A program made the position numbers and the translations under genes. This document shows positions 25,301-34,892 of a stretch of DNA of 64,000 nucleotides, in pieces. The notes under the pieces are model-generated. The model searched no databases and was not told the origin of the DNA. It saw only the letters and a list, made by a program, of their open reading frames with translations. The stretch comes from Flavobacterium sp. N3904 (GTDB taxonomy: Bacteria; Bacteroidota; Bacteroidia; Flavobacteriales; Flavobacteriaceae): the NCBI RefSeq assembly GCF_025947305.1, contig NZ_CP110009.1, positions 124,001 through 188,000 on the forward strand, given 5' to 3'. Positions within the stretch are counted from its first letter, which is position 1; each line of letters begins with the position of its first letter.

Positions 25301-27420
25301 TTTTCCAAATCGGCGATATCAAGATTCAGATTCAATTTTACAGCTGGGTATTTATCTTTGAAACCACCATTTGCATCCAATTTGAATTTTAGATTTGGAT
25401 CTTTACTGTCGGCTTTTATATCAAAATTTCCTTTGGCAATCGCCCCTTTCAAAGCCATGTTAGAGTACGTATATTTATTGAAATCTGCTTTTTTTACAAT
25501 GGCTACGAGCTGAGCATTTGCTGTTTTAGGATTCAGTCCTTGGCCTTTAACTTTTGCATTTAGCGTAATTTTTCCCAAGGAATCATTCATAATTAATCGG
25601 CCAAGATTAAAATCCATAAAAGCAATCGTTGCATCATATTTTTCACTGTTTTTAATTCTATTATCAAACAATGCGTCCACATTGGCTTTGCCATAACTGC
25701 TGTTTAATGCCAATTTGGTTTTAAAATTATCGATGGAACCTTTGAATTTTCCACTAGCATTAAATTGTTCCGGAAGCCGAATCGTTTTGGGAAGTGATCC
25801 TTTAGGAACAAAAGAAATTATGTCTCGGGAAGAAGAAGTTATGTTTTTTATATCCAAATCAAAAAAAGCTTTTTCGTAATTGGGAAGCCCTTTTATTTTT
25901 CCAGAGACAGAAACTTTTGTGTTGCCAATTCCCTGCATTTGAAAATAGGGAATATTCAAATCTTTAACTTTCCCGTTTACTCGGGAATTGATGTACAAAA
26001 TAGCATTGGGATTCGATTGAAAAGGATTCATTTTATGCAATTGTGGAGCAAAAAGCAAAATATCCTTAAAGCCAATTTTCGACTGACTCAAATTAGCATC
26101 AACCAACATATCCCCTATGTTTTTTGAAATACCATCAATTGATTGATAGTTCACCTTTAATTTGTCTTTCAACTCAGTTTGAGGTGTTCTTACATACAAA
26201 TCAGTCAGATACGCTTGCTTTGGACCATAAAAAAACTGAGTTCTGAGTTGCTGAATTTTGAGACCGCTTTTCTCGTTTAGAGCTAAAGAGTTCACACGCC
26301 CCGAAACAGTCTCATTTGCAAAATAAATATTTTCTGCTTTGGCATTCAAACCATTCCAATCAAGATGACTGTAATCCATTCCATTTGCAATTGCAGGAGA
26401 TTGCATATCATCAAATTGGAAAGCAATGTTTTGCAAATCGATTGATTTCAGTTTCATTTTCCAACCATTTTTTGAAATGGCTGTTGTGTCTAAATTAGGT
26501 GTTTTTAGTTGTTTGTCTTTTTTGCCAAGAAGCAGATTTCCTTTTAGATTCTTAACTTCAAATTTTTCAAAATCGAGCATTTGATTTTTTATATCTAAAT
26601 CATTTACCAAAAGTTTCAGACTGCCCAAAGTGAGTCCTGAATTCATTTTAGAATCTTTATTGTCGTATAAAACCTTGATTTTAGACAAGGTGATTTTCTT
26701 TAATTCCAAATTAAAATCACTTCTTTTGGCAATTGTATCAACGGTTTTAACAGAAACTTCGGCAATTTTTTCGACCAAATCCTGATTTAAAACTACATTC
26801 AATCCGTTCAAATTAATGTATGGAATATTGAAATCCATTTTATCCAAATCAAATTTCTTGAATTTTGTGCTGAAATTATCCAACTTCAGACGAATGTCAT
26901 TTTTTGATAAATCGTCTTGAAAACTAAACTTGATGTTTTTTAAATCCACATCAACAACCGATACAATATATGGTTTGCTGCTAGGATCTGCGGGCGCGTT
27001 TGAAGCAAATGCTTTGATAATATAATCGAAATTAAATACAGCGTTCTTGTTCCTTGAAATATTTGCAGTTGCGTTTTCCAGTTCAATCGAGTTTATTTCT
27101 ATTTTGTGATTGATGATTTTAAATAGATCAATATCAATGGCCAAACGTTTTCCACTCAATAAAGTATCCTTATGTTGGTCTTCAAAATAAAACCCTTCGA
27201 GTACAATCGTTTTCGGGAAACTAATCGCAATTCGATCAAGAGAACTTTTAGTTTTAAGCTTATCATTCAGATAAGTGAGTACCTTATCCTTAGTAAAATT
27301 CTGAACAGCCGGAACTTGAATCAAAACAATAATTAAGAGCAAAAAAACCAAAATTGTAACAGCGCACCAAAGCATAATACGCTTTGTTTTTTTTACAAAA
27401 GAATTTAGTTTTGGGTTCAT
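22357..27420 (-). CDS. tamB: TamB/AsmA-like translocation and assembly protein
   Basis: A 1687-residue protein with one N-terminal transmembrane helix (about 14-37, LWCAVTILVFLLLIIVLIQV). An extremely long array of beta-strand repeats, as in the AsmA/TamB superfamily, follows. The C-terminal TamB/DUF490 region (about 1350-1650) has SGGAYEMNFNMIRRKFEIQK, QLRQDPSELNKQVFALLLLN and LNDLAGDLIAGVQLEFDVES. TamB-type proteins form a hydrophobic groove bridging inner and outer membranes for phospholipid transport. Frequent Lys and Glu at the end (EKKKLEKEKQKSK) make a charged tail. It is co-transcribed with tamA downstream. It is the longest gene in the window. Confidence 0.9.
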   Translation of the reverse strand: MNPKLNSFVKKTKRIMLWCAVTILVFLLLIIVLIQVPAVQNFTKDKVLTYLNDKLKTKSSLDRIAISFPKTIVLEGFYFEDQHKDTLLSGKRLAIDIDLFKIINHKIEINSIELENATANISRNKNAVFNFDYIIKAFASNAPADPSSKPYIVSVVDVDLKNIKFSFQDDLSKNDIRLKLDNFSTKFKKFDLDKMDFNIPYINLNGLNVVLNQDLVEKIAEVSVKTVDTIAKRSDFNLELKKITLSKIKVLYDNKDSKMNSGLTLGSLKLLVNDLDIKNQMLDFEKFEVKNLKGNLLLGKKDKQLKTPNLDTTAISKNGWKMKLKSIDLQNIAFQFDDMQSPAIANGMDYSHLDWNGLNAKAENIYFANETVSGRVNSLALNEKSGLKIQQLRTQFFYGPKQAYLTDLYVRTPQTELKDKLKVNYQSIDGISKNIGDMLVDANLSQSKIGFKDILLFAPQLHKMNPFQSNPNAILYINSRVNGKVKDLNIPYFQMQGIGNTKVSVSGKIKGLPNYEKAFFDLDIKNITSSSRDIISFVPKGSLPKTIRLPEQFNASGKFKGSIDNFKTKLALNSSYGKANVDALFDNRIKNSEKYDATIAFMDFNLGRLIMNDSLGKITLNAKVKGQGLNPKTANAQLVAIVKKADFNKYTYSNMALKGAIAKGNFDIKADSKDPNLKFKLDANGGFKDKYPAVKLNLNLDIADLEKLNLHAGPMKLRGNVVADIANSNPDYLNGEIVASNVQILQNTEPIVMDKVKIIAFSDNQKNNIKISSQFIQAEIDGKYKLTTLSDAIKNSLSKYINIQSEKYKNSSEKQQFTFTVAVQNDPVLYKLIPKLTALEPINISGKYNSVGDTLEIKGAIPKIIYANTTMSDGKINIETKDNALEYQTSVATIEGGQFKIPFTSLSGKAENNILSYALQVKDKDKKDQYFIAGELRHEYSKNVIKLNAESLVLNYDRWNINPDNSIEFGDKRLYVNKFYLDHSGNELKIQSQGDQNNAPLHVDFVNFKIETILNMIKKDELEMQGLINGSAVVENVMTNPIFTSDLTIDKFVFGGEAIGNISLKVDNKTANILSANMMLSGEGNDLALLGTYRIDNDNFDLNLDVNQLNIKSIQGFSFGNITDGKGSLSGQFKITGNTLEPKVNGELLFKDAGFRITKLNSFFTVNDEKVSLRNEEINFDHFSIFDENKNELAVNGKMITKNFRDFNFDLIVTADDFRAIHSKVTDNDLFYGDLFLDTKLKIGGTLDSPVVKGNVEINEETKFTVVMPQSDPSIIDREGIVEFVDEDNLYLKQTVELQKELNQSKLIGMDVSVAITINKEAAFTLVIDKGNGDYLNLKGEAELTAGIDPSGKTTLTGKYEFSGGAYEMNFNMIRRKFEIQKGSYIIWNGEPTMATVNITAIYKVNTAPLDLLSDQLGALSPAVRNTYKQKIPFQTLLKMNGELLKPEITFDIILPDGNYNVSSDIVTASQTKLEQLRQDPSELNKQVFALLLLNRFVGENPFSSESGSTSAEYLARQSASKILSQQLNDLAGDLIAGVQLEFDVESTEDYSTGTKETRTDLNVGISKKLLNDRLKVTVGSSFGVEGAERANEDASNIAGDASIEYQLSKDGRYMIRAYRKNEYQVAIQGEIVETGVVFIITMEYNKFKELFKRSAKEIEITKKEQIRKEKKKLEKEKQKSKVSYEN

Positions 27421-27624
27421 ATAAAAAATCTTTGTAAATAAATGCGTTTGAATTTGGACTATTCAGAGTATTTATTAGGAATTTTTGAATCTACAAATAT
27501 GCAATAACCATAATTGTTTAAGTTATACAATTCCTATAATATGTTTTAAAATTATTGTATGATTGTCTAAATTATTAGGTTGAAGTATAACAATTGAGTT
27601 ACTCTTTATAAAGCTAAAAAAGTT

Positions 27625-28245
27625 TTAAAGTTTTACTTTTGTAGCAAAATCCTTTTCATTTTCAATCACTTTACCATCGTATTGCAATTTCCAACCCATG
27701 GTGTTCGTAAGGATTAAAATCTTGGAAAGTTCACTAATCAAACGATTCTGGGCATTTGATTTCAACGAAGATTTTTCGATTTTCTTTGCCAAATTTGCTT
27801 TTACCGATTTGTTTATTTTATTGTAATCATCGCCTGTAAATTCGTTCATCTGACTTTGTTCAACATCATAAAACTTGATGTCTGGGCTTATTTTTATTTC
27901 TTCTTTTGGAATACTTAGAATCGTTATGGTTTTGTTTTTCTCATCAATATCATATTTCATTTGGTGCAAATCATAAGAAACAGTAACATCGGCATTGACA
28001 ATTACTAGTGCTTTTTTTTCAAACTTAAGCATATCAAGCAGGTATTTCTGTTGGTTCCTATAAGTTACCACCTCAGAAAAATGCCCCTCGGTAACCACCA
28101 ATTTACCTACATTAACGATTTGTTGTTGAATCAAATTGGTATTGTATTCTAATGATGAATCGTCCCCTTTCTTGAACTCACAATATTTGAATGCCAAAAT
28201 GATGACCACTACTACTACTGCACCAACTATAATTCTCTTTAGCAT
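27625..28245 (-). CDS. DUF4230 domain-containing membrane-anchored protein
   Basis: A 206-residue protein with a single N-terminal membrane helix (about 4-20), then a beta-rich domain. VGKLVVTEGHFSEVVTYRNQ and VNADVTVSYDLHQMKYDID are typical of DUF4230, and Lys-rich helices (NKSKIEKS-like) follow. The function of the family is unknown. It follows the GSCFA gene with only two bases between them, so the two are almost certainly co-transcribed. Confidence 0.8.
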   Translation of the reverse strand: MLKRIIVGAVVVVVIILAFKYCEFKKGDDSSLEYNTNLIQQQIVNVGKLVVTEGHFSEVVTYRNQQKYLLDMLKFEKKALVIVNADVTVSYDLHQMKYDIDEKNKTITILSIPKEEIKISPDIKFYDVEQSQMNEFTGDDYNKINKSVKANLAKKIEKSSLKSNAQNRLISELSKILILTNTMGWKLQYDGKVIENEKDFATKVKL

Positions 28246-28247
28246 AA

Positions 28248-29204
28248 TTAAAATTTCATAAATGAATATTGCGATACTAATTTAGTGATTTTTTCCTTCA
28301 ATTTGGATTCGAATTTTTTATGACTCTCTGAATCTGGATTAAAAGGACGATGTTGCAAACTTTTTTGAATGCTTTCTACAATTTCCATTGCTTCATAAGC
28401 AGTTTCTGAAATGGCAGTTTCCTTGAATCGTTCCCAAATATAATCAATCGCCACTTGACTTGGATGAACCATATCTTCGGCATAAAAACGATAATCGCGA
28501 AGTTCGTCTATCATGATTTCGTAACTTGGAAAGTGCTCAGTGTTCAGTATTGAGTATTCAGATCTCACTGTATCATAAACAGCAGTAATCAAATGTGCTT
28601 TACTGACCTGATTTTCGACAAAACCATCTTTGAGGTGACGCACTGGTGAAACAGTAAATATGAAATTGCAATTGGGATTTATGGACTGAATTAAATGTAT
28701 TGTATTTTCTATATTTTCCTGAATAACTGTTGCAGAAAGTAATTCTTTGGCAAACTGCTTTTGAGGGACTTTATGGCAATTGGCTACTATCGCATCTTTC
28801 TCAATATTCCGGTACACCCAGGACGTTCCGTAGGTAATAATGATATGGGTTGCCACATGTAATTGCTTTTTTGTTTCTCTCAGAATTTGATTTAGATTTT
28901 TTAGCAATTCCTCTTTATTTGAATGACTTAAATCCGAATGCACCTCAAAACAATGCCAACGTTCGTTAAAGAAAAAGATATCATCTTCAGTAAATAAAGT
29001 ATCATTAACTACTCTATACATAATTCTCTCGATAGAGACCGGATTAAAAATAATCCCGAATGGATTGGTCGCACTTTGAAATTTAAAATACTGGAATTTG
29101 CCTCCCATATTTTCAGCAAAACAAGAGCCCAAAGAGACTATTTTAGAATTGTAGTTTATTGGATTGGGATTTTTCGGGATTTCGATTTTGGTCGTAAAAT
29201 TCAT
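28248..29204 (-). CDS. GSCFA family protein
   Basis: A 318-residue protein carrying the eponymous motif KIVSLGSCFAENMGGKF at about residues 20-36. FNPVSIERIMYRV, ITYGTSWVYRN, FIFTVSPVRHLKDGF and the C-terminal FYAEDMVHPSQVAIDYIWERF (a D-x-x-H pair) complete the SGNH-hydrolase-like fold. The Ser of GSCF and the Asp/His near the end would form the catalytic set. Substrates are not known; acyl ester removal from polysaccharide is a guess. Conserved in Bacteroidota. Confidence 0.88.
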   Translation of the reverse strand: MNFTTKIEIPKNPNPINYNSKIVSLGSCFAENMGGKFQYFKFQSATNPFGIIFNPVSIERIMYRVVNDTLFTEDDIFFFNERWHCFEVHSDLSHSNKEELLKNLNQILRETKKQLHVATHIIITYGTSWVYRNIEKDAIVANCHKVPQKQFAKELLSATVIQENIENTIHLIQSINPNCNFIFTVSPVRHLKDGFVENQVSKAHLITAVYDTVRSEYSILNTEHFPSYEIMIDELRDYRFYAEDMVHPSQVAIDYIWERFKETAISETAYEAMEIVESIQKSLQHRPFNPDSESHKKFESKLKEKITKLVSQYSFMKF

Positions 29205-29419
29205 TATATGTTTTTAATATTTCAAAAATACAAAATAAAAAATACAGAATATAGATGTAATTTTTTTAATACAATTATTTAATTATTTATATTTGAATTA
29301 AAAGACACAATTTACTCAAAATCAGCATTTTGTTTAACTTTAAATTAATTACAAGTAAGAAAAATAATATTTTAATAAAAGCTAGATACATAAATTAAAA
29401 ATAACCTAAACTAAAAAAA

Positions 29420-30271
29420 ATGAAACTAAAAAAAACACTTACCATTTTGTTTTTGGTTGTATTATCAACTTCCATCACAGCCCAAGTAAAGAAACTTGAC
29501 AAAATCATCACCAAAGATTATCAAATAATTGAATGTACAGTCACGAAAATGTCTGACAAGACTGTAGATTATTCGTTGCCAAATGAAACAATGACAATTG
29601 AAATTGATGTATCAAAAATTGCAAGAATAGATTTTGCAAATGGCAGATCACAAACTTTTGCAGCAGCTAAAAACACATTGGGTGCTGGCTCAAGTTCAAC
29701 AATTGTGTCTTCTGAAACACAAGATGCAACTTTCAAAATAAATACAATAGCCGTATTACCTGTACCTTTTGTAAATTCTGAAAACTTAACCAATTCGGAA
29801 GAAATGGCGAAATTTGCCCAAAATGACATCTACAATAAACTGCAGGACAAATCCTCCAATATATTGCCATTAACAGTTCAGGACTTAAGAATCACTAATA
29901 GTCTATTGAAAAAAGCAGGTATAGATTATAAAAATATAGATGAAACTCCAATAGAAGAACTTCATAAAATTCTTGGAGTAGACAATATTATTGCATCAAA
30001 AGTGTCCTATACAGTTACTGAAAAACAAACCTCAGCAGCTTATACCACTCAAAATGCAAAAGTCAACAACAATAAGATAAAAGGAAATGAAGCAACTATT
30101 GCCAATACCAATACCCAATTAATCTTTGATTACCATGTGTATTTTGATATGTATAAAAACAACTCCAAAATATACACGCAATCCCGAAAACCAATGCTAA
30201 AAATCAAAGACAGTTGGATGGACACCGTTACATATTTATTAAAAAGAAGTCCAATTTATGTAAAAAAATAA
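29420..30271 (+). CDS. Secreted protein of unknown function
   Basis: A 283-residue protein with signal peptide (to about residue 21, SITAQ). An N-terminal small beta domain (VKKLDKIITKDYQIIECTVT, IEIDVSKIARIDFANG) resembles a stretch common in Bacteroidota secreted proteins. After a low-complexity Ala/Ser linker, INTIAVLPVPFVNSENLTNS-like sequence suggests a TolB/CsgG-like alpha/beta domain, in which proteins report on other outer-membrane factors. I cannot assign a function. Only one base separates it from the next lipoprotein gene. Confidence 0.6.
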   Translation: MKLKKTLTILFLVVLSTSITAQVKKLDKIITKDYQIIECTVTKMSDKTVDYSLPNETMTIEIDVSKIARIDFANGRSQTFAAAKNTLGAGSSSTIVSSETQDATFKINTIAVLPVPFVNSENLTNSEEMAKFAQNDIYNKLQDKSSNILPLTVQDLRITNSLLKKAGIDYKNIDETPIEELHKILGVDNIIASKVSYTVTEKQTSAAYTTQNAKVNNNKIKGNEATIANTNTQLIFDYHVYFDMYKNNSKIYTQSRKPMLKIKDSWMDTVTYLLKRSPIYVKK

Positions 30272-30272
30272 A

Positions 30273-30923
30273 ATGAAAAAGTACATCTTAACATTCACAT
30301 TTATCTCAACATTTGCCTTTATTTCATGCAAAAAAGAGATAACCAAAAATCAGAACAGTACTGATACAACTACAATAAATAAAGATACAGTTACAAATAT
30401 TTCTAAAGATAGCATTATTGATCCTGATCCTACGGATACCATTCCCGCTGGACAGTTCGGAATCAACTCCTCTAATTTAAAAACAGCCAATACCGTTCGA
30501 CTGACTTTACAAAATATCTTTAAAGAGGACCTATCGAAAAACAGCATTGACGATTATAGCAAAAGATTCATTTTCTTTGAATATGATTTAAATGATGATG
30601 GTAAAAAAGAAATTCTCGTGGGATTAACAGGTTCTTACTTTTGCGGTTCAGGTGGTTGTACCCAATATATTTTGGACAATCAAGGCGCAGTCATTTCCAG
30701 ATTTACGGTTGCCGATTATCCCATTGTGATTGATACTGAAAAATCTTTGGGCTGGAAAAACTTATTTATACCAAGTGGTGGGAAAAACAGAATTGTAAAG
30801 TTCGACGGGAAAAAATATCCATCGAACCCATCACTTCAACCAGAATTGAAAGTTATACCAGGGGATGGTTTACCAAGAGCATTGAATTTTATTAATGAGC
30901 CTTATGCTTGGTTTAAGTTTTAA
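30273..30923 (+). CDS. Putative lipoprotein with an EF-hand-like loop
   Basis: A 216-residue lipoprotein (lipobox at SFAFISCKK). After a Thr/Asp-rich linker comes FFEYDLNDDGKKEILVGL, a DxNxDGxxE calcium-binding-type loop of the kind found in VCBS/FG-GAP and EF-hand proteins. A Cys-containing YFCGSGGCTQYIL and an amphipathic C-terminal half follow. No named family is recognised. It is downstream of and co-directional with the previous gene and ends at a strong terminator. Confidence 0.6.
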   Translation: MKKYILTFTFISTFAFISCKKEITKNQNSTDTTTINKDTVTNISKDSIIDPDPTDTIPAGQFGINSSNLKTANTVRLTLQNIFKEDLSKNSIDDYSKRFIFFEYDLNDDGKKEILVGLTGSYFCGSGGCTQYILDNQGAVISRFTVADYPIVIDTEKSLGWKNLFIPSGGKNRIVKFDGKKYPSNPSLQPELKVIPGDGLPRALNFINEPYAWFKF

Positions 30924-30927
30924 ATAT

Positions 30928-30972
30928 AAAACCCCAAATACTCCATTTTGAAAATAGAGTATTTGGGGTTTT
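30928..30972. terminator. Bidirectional terminator
   Basis: aaaaccccaaatactc (30928-30943) pairs exactly with gagtatttggggtttt (30957-30972) around a 13-base loop. It separates two convergent genes. Confidence 0.9.
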
Positions 30973-30980
30973 ATAAAGAA

Positions 30981-31820
30981 TTATTCATAAAAATATTTAG
31001 TTGTAAGGTCTTTTATAAAAACTCCATAATTGTCATAATAAAGTGTACTTTCCACTGGAAATCCTTCTTCATTCAAAACATATTCATACTTAGCTGGCAA
31101 ATTAGTGTTCTGATTAGCTTTTATAACATTATTAAATCTTTCTAAATGGAAGCCTGTAGTATTTGAAGCGAAATTTGGAGGAAAATCAAAAAATAAAAAT
31201 TTATTTAATCCTACTACATTCTTTTTAGAATTAAAACTAGTATTATACTCATAACTTGCAAATATTATTTTGGAATCCAATGATTCTGATTTAATAAGAT
31301 TGTCATTAATATCAAAAAACAAATTCGATTCCATCAAAAGAGACTCCGTATTATCATTTATCGCAATATTATAAATTTTACAAGAAATTATTTTATCACT
31401 TTTTTTATCATATAAAATCTTAATTTTTCCAAATTCATTTGTCTTAATAGATGATATTAAATTCTCTTTATTATCATAAACATAATCTGTATTTACAAGC
31501 AATTTATAAGGAGTCGAAAAAATATTCATTACTTTTATATTAGTAATTAAATTGCCTGTATATGTATACTCGGTTTTGTAATTATAACCTACATCTACAC
31601 CCATAGAAATGTCATTTTTTTTAACTTCTTCACTAACAATTTTATTACCATCATAAACGTATATAAATGTTAATATTTTTTTTCCATCAGTTGAATACAC
31701 CTCTTTTCTTTTCAACAATGTCGAATTTATAACATCTCCTTTTTCGTCTTCATTATTGTCACTCGAACAAGAACAAAAAGCAAACAATAGTATATTTAAT
31801 ACCAATATGATTTTTTTCAT
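30981..31820 (-). CDS. Putative lipoprotein with YD-type beta repeats
   Basis: A 279-residue lipoprotein (lipobox FCSCSSDNN). The mature part is made of short beta units with tyrosine/aspartate turns, such as FIYVYDGNKIVSEEV, TEYTYTGNLITNIKV and VNTDYVYDNKENLISSIK. These are like the repeats of DUF4595/YD-type surface proteins in Bacteroidota. Function unknown, probably surface- or periplasm-exposed. AT-rich. It is convergent with the previous gene and shares its terminator. Confidence 0.55.
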   Translation of the reverse strand: MKKIILVLNILLFAFCSCSSDNNEDEKGDVINSTLLKRKEVYSTDGKKILTFIYVYDGNKIVSEEVKKNDISMGVDVGYNYKTEYTYTGNLITNIKVMNIFSTPYKLLVNTDYVYDNKENLISSIKTNEFGKIKILYDKKSDKIISCKIYNIAINDNTESLLMESNLFFDINDNLIKSESLDSKIIFASYEYNTSFNSKKNVVGLNKFLFFDFPPNFASNTTGFHLERFNNVIKANQNTNLPAKYEYVLNEEGFPVESTLYYDNYGVFIKDLTTKYFYE

Positions 31821-31886
31821 AATTAAATAATATTTATTTTACTTACAAATAAACATAATTTTTTAATACAAATAAGAATAAAAAAA

Positions 31887-31921
31887 TAACCCTTTTAGAG
31901 TTCGAAACTCTAAAAGGGTTA
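31887..31921. terminator. Terminator of alaS
   Basis: A near-perfect palindrome with a 16-bp stem (taacccttttagagtt/aactctaaaagggtta) around a 3-base loop. It sits just beyond the alaS stop codon. Confidence 0.9.
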
Positions 31922-31942
31922 ATTACTTTAAAACAAGTTTTT

Positions 31943-34573
31943 TTACTTCACAAACTCAACTGCCTTAGCCAAAGCCTCAGCAATTCCATCAGCATTTTTC
32001 CCTCCGGCGGTTGCGAAGAACGGTTGTCCTCCTCCTCCTCCTTGAATGTATTTTCCTAATTCACGAACAACTTGACCTGCGTTTAATTTTTTGTCAGCCA
32101 CCAATTCTTTAGAAATATAACAAGACAACGTCGGTTTTCCTGCTTCGGCAGTTGCCAAAACCAAGAATATATTCGTGCCCAAAGTTCCCAATTCATAAGC
32201 CAAGTCTTTGGCACCTTCCGGACTCAAATCAACTTGTTTGGCTAGGAACTGAATTCCGTTGATCTCTTGCAATTCCTGAGCCAATTCGCCTTTCATATTT
32301 TTGGCTTTATCTTTCAATAAAACTTCCAATTGTTTTTTCAAAGAAGTATTTTCGTCTTGAAGTGTTTGAATCGCTTTTACTGGATCAACAGCGTTCTTCA
32401 ACACTTCTTTGATCTCATAAAATGAAAGCAACTGGGACTCAAAGAAATCTTTGGCTGCATCGCTGGTAATAGCTTCTATACGTCGGATTCCAGCCGCAAC
32501 TGCACCTTCGGATACAATTTTAAAATGCCAAATATCACTTGTGTTTGGAACGTGCGTTCCGCCACATAACTCTACCGAATCACCATATTTTATCATTCGA
32601 ACCAAATCACCGTATTTCTCTCCAAACAAAGCAATAGCGCCTTCTTCAATTGCCTGGTCTTTTGGAATTGCTCTTTTTTCAATCAAAGGTAAGCTTTCGC
32701 GAATTCTGGCATTTACAAAATCCTCCACTTCTTTAATTTCATCATCGGTAACTTTAGAAAAATGAGAAAAGTCAAATCGTAATGAAGCCGAACGCACCAT
32801 CGATCCTTTTTGCTCAATATGAGTACCCAACACTTTTCGCAATCCTTGGTGCAACAAGTGCGTTGCCGTATGATTCGAAGAAGTTTTTGCTCTTTGATTT
32901 TCATCCACAATAGCAGTAAAACTATCTGTCAAATTATTAGGCAACGATTTAGTAAGGTGTATCGTTTGATTATTTTCTTTTTTGGTATCAATAATATAGA
33001 TAATGTCTCCGTTTTGGGCTTCCAGATATCCTTTATCCCCTGTTTGTCCCCCACTTTCACCATAAAAAGGTGTAGAATTGAAGACCAACTGATAAATTTC
33101 ACCGTCTTTCACACTGTCTACTCTTCGGTATTTAGTGATTTTAACATTGTGTTTCAATCGGTCATAACCCACAAATTCCTGAACGTCGTCTTCAACCAAA
33201 ACATTCCAGTCTCCTGCGGTAACTTTAGAAGCCGCACGAGAACGCTCCTTTTGCAATTGCAATTGTTCCTGAAATCCTTTTTCGTCCAATTCCAATCCTT
33301 TTTCAGACAGAATCAAAGCAGTTAAATCAATTGGAAAACCATAAGTGTCATACAATTCAAATGCTTTTTTACCATCAATTACAGTTCCGGAATTGGTATT
33401 AATCACAGCATCCAACAACACCAATCCTTGATCCAATGTTCTCAAGAAAGAACTTTCTTCCTCCCGAATCACATTCGAACACAAGGCTTTTTGAGAGCGA
33501 ATTTCAGGAAATGAACCTCCCATTTGAGCACTTAAAGTGTCAACTAATCTATATATAAAAGGCTCTTTGGTATCTAGGAAAGTAAAACCGTAACGAATCG
33601 CACGACGCAAAATTCTACGAATTACATAACCAGCGCCCGTGTTCGATGGCAACTGACCATCGGCAATGGCAAAAGCAACTGCACGCACGTGATCTGCAAT
33701 TACACGAATCGCGATATTTACTTTTTCTTCAGCTTCGTCTTTCGCTTTAATGGTATATTTAGTACCGGTAATCGTTTCAATTTCTCTGATTAGCGGTGTA
33801 AAAATATCGGCATCATAATTTGATTGAACCCCTTGCAAAACCATACAAAGACGCTCAAATCCCATTCCCGTATCCACGTGTTGAGCAGGCAATTTTTCTA
33901 AAGAACCATCGGCTTTACGATTGAACTCCATAAATACATTGTTCCAAATCTCCACCACGTGCGGATGATCGTTATTCACCAAAGATTTTCCTGAAACCAA
34001 AGCTTTTTCTTCAGCAGAACGAATATCAACGTGAATTTCAGAACAAGGTCCGCAAGGTCCCTGGTCACCCATTTCCCAGAAATTATCTTTCTTGTTTCCA
34101 AGAATAATTCGGTCTTCATCTATCAACGTTTTCCAAATATCCCAAGCTTCTTGATCAAAAGGCACATTCTCATCAGGATTCCCTTCAAAAACAGAAACAT
34201 ACAGAATGTCTTTCGGAATTTTATACACCTCAGTCAATAATTCCCATGCCCAGTGAATCGCCTCTTTCTTGAAATAATCGCCAAAAGACCAGTTCCCCAA
34301 CATTTCAAACATCGTGTGGTGATAGGTATCAATCCCCACTTCCTCCAGGTCATTATGCTTTCCGGAAACACGAAGACATTTTTGTGTATCGGCAATTCTC
34401 TTGCTTTTTGGCGTTCCAAGGCCCAAAAAATACTCTTTAAACTGCGCCATTCCCGAGTTGTTAAACATCAAGGTTGGATCATCCTTAAGAACAATAGGTG
34501 CAGATGGAACAATTAAATGCCCTTTACTTTCAAAAAAATCTAAAAATTGTTTACGTACGTCTTGTGATTTCAT
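31943..34573 (-). CDS. alaS: Alanine-tRNA ligase
   Basis: An 876-residue class II aminoacyl-tRNA synthetase. The N-terminal catalytic core is intact: [52 protein letters not shown] and [16 protein letters not shown]. The editing domain has [18 protein letters not shown] (HxxxH) and [13 protein letters not shown] (CxxxH), which hydrolyse mischarged Ser/Gly-tRNA-Ala. A C-terminal oligomerisation/C-Ala region ends in [14 protein letters not shown]. The length is standard. It is divergent from the M23 gene with a 120-bp repeat in between. Confidence 0.97.
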   Translation of the reverse strand: MKSQDVRKQFLDFFESKGHLIVPSAPIVLKDDPTLMFNNSGMAQFKEYFLGLGTPKSKRIADTQKCLRVSGKHNDLEEVGIDTYHHTMFEMLGNWSFGDYFKKEAIHWAWELLTEVYKIPKDILYVSVFEGNPDENVPFDQEAWDIWKTLIDEDRIILGNKKDNFWEMGDQGPCGPCSEIHVDIRSAEEKALVSGKSLVNNDHPHVVEIWNNVFMEFNRKADGSLEKLPAQHVDTGMGFERLCMVLQGVQSNYDADIFTPLIREIETITGTKYTIKAKDEAEEKVNIAIRVIADHVRAVAFAIADGQLPSNTGAGYVIRRILRRAIRYGFTFLDTKEPFIYRLVDTLSAQMGGSFPEIRSQKALCSNVIREEESSFLRTLDQGLVLLDAVINTNSGTVIDGKKAFELYDTYGFPIDLTALILSEKGLELDEKGFQEQLQLQKERSRAASKVTAGDWNVLVEDDVQEFVGYDRLKHNVKITKYRRVDSVKDGEIYQLVFNSTPFYGESGGQTGDKGYLEAQNGDIIYIIDTKKENNQTIHLTKSLPNNLTDSFTAIVDENQRAKTSSNHTATHLLHQGLRKVLGTHIEQKGSMVRSASLRFDFSHFSKVTDDEIKEVEDFVNARIRESLPLIEKRAIPKDQAIEEGAIALFGEKYGDLVRMIKYGDSVELCGGTHVPNTSDIWHFKIVSEGAVAAGIRRIEAITSDAAKDFFESQLLSFYEIKEVLKNAVDPVKAIQTLQDENTSLKKQLEVLLKDKAKNMKGELAQELQEINGIQFLAKQVDLSPEGAKDLAYELGTLGTNIFLVLATAEAGKPTLSCYISKELVADKKLNAGQVVRELGKYIQGGGGGQPFFATAGGKNADGIAEALAKAVEFVK

Positions 34574-34642
34574 TTTTGCTGTATATTCAGTAATTTGTTG
34601 AATTATTATTTATTATTTTATCTAAACCTTATTTTAATCATC

Positions 34643-34762
34643 CTTTGGGCGTGCCACCATTAGAAAAAGGAGCCAAATTAAGCAACCGTATATTCGGCTC
34701 CTTTCTCTAATGCTGTCGGGCTATACGCGCTACTTTGGTAGCTAGCTTCTATCCCTCACGCG
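34643..34762. repeat. 120-bp dispersed repeat with hairpin core, copy 2
   Basis: An inverted copy of the element at 7230-7349, lying in the 319-bp alaS/M23 gap (34574-34892). The end at 34732-34762 is a 31-base exact match (complemented) to copy 1. ggatagcccgac becomes gtatagcccgac, and the other end is gggcgtg. The core here is a different hairpin (attagaaaaaggagcc pairing with ggctcctttctctaat). The rest of the gap holds only AT-rich DNA and presumably the divergent promoters. Confidence 0.8.
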
Positions 34763-34892
34763 AACTCGTTATACCAAGAACTATATTTTAAATAAAGTTA
34801 TATTTAAAAAAAAAGAGCCGAACATCTGAAACATTTATTAAATTTGTTCGACTTACCTTTAACTAATTTGCAAAAATAGGGTATTTTAAAAT

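Noticed and set aside
22384..26498. Several frames of 60-112 codons antisense to tamB
   Set aside because: They are shadows of the long gene in other frames, without starts, motifs or promoters.
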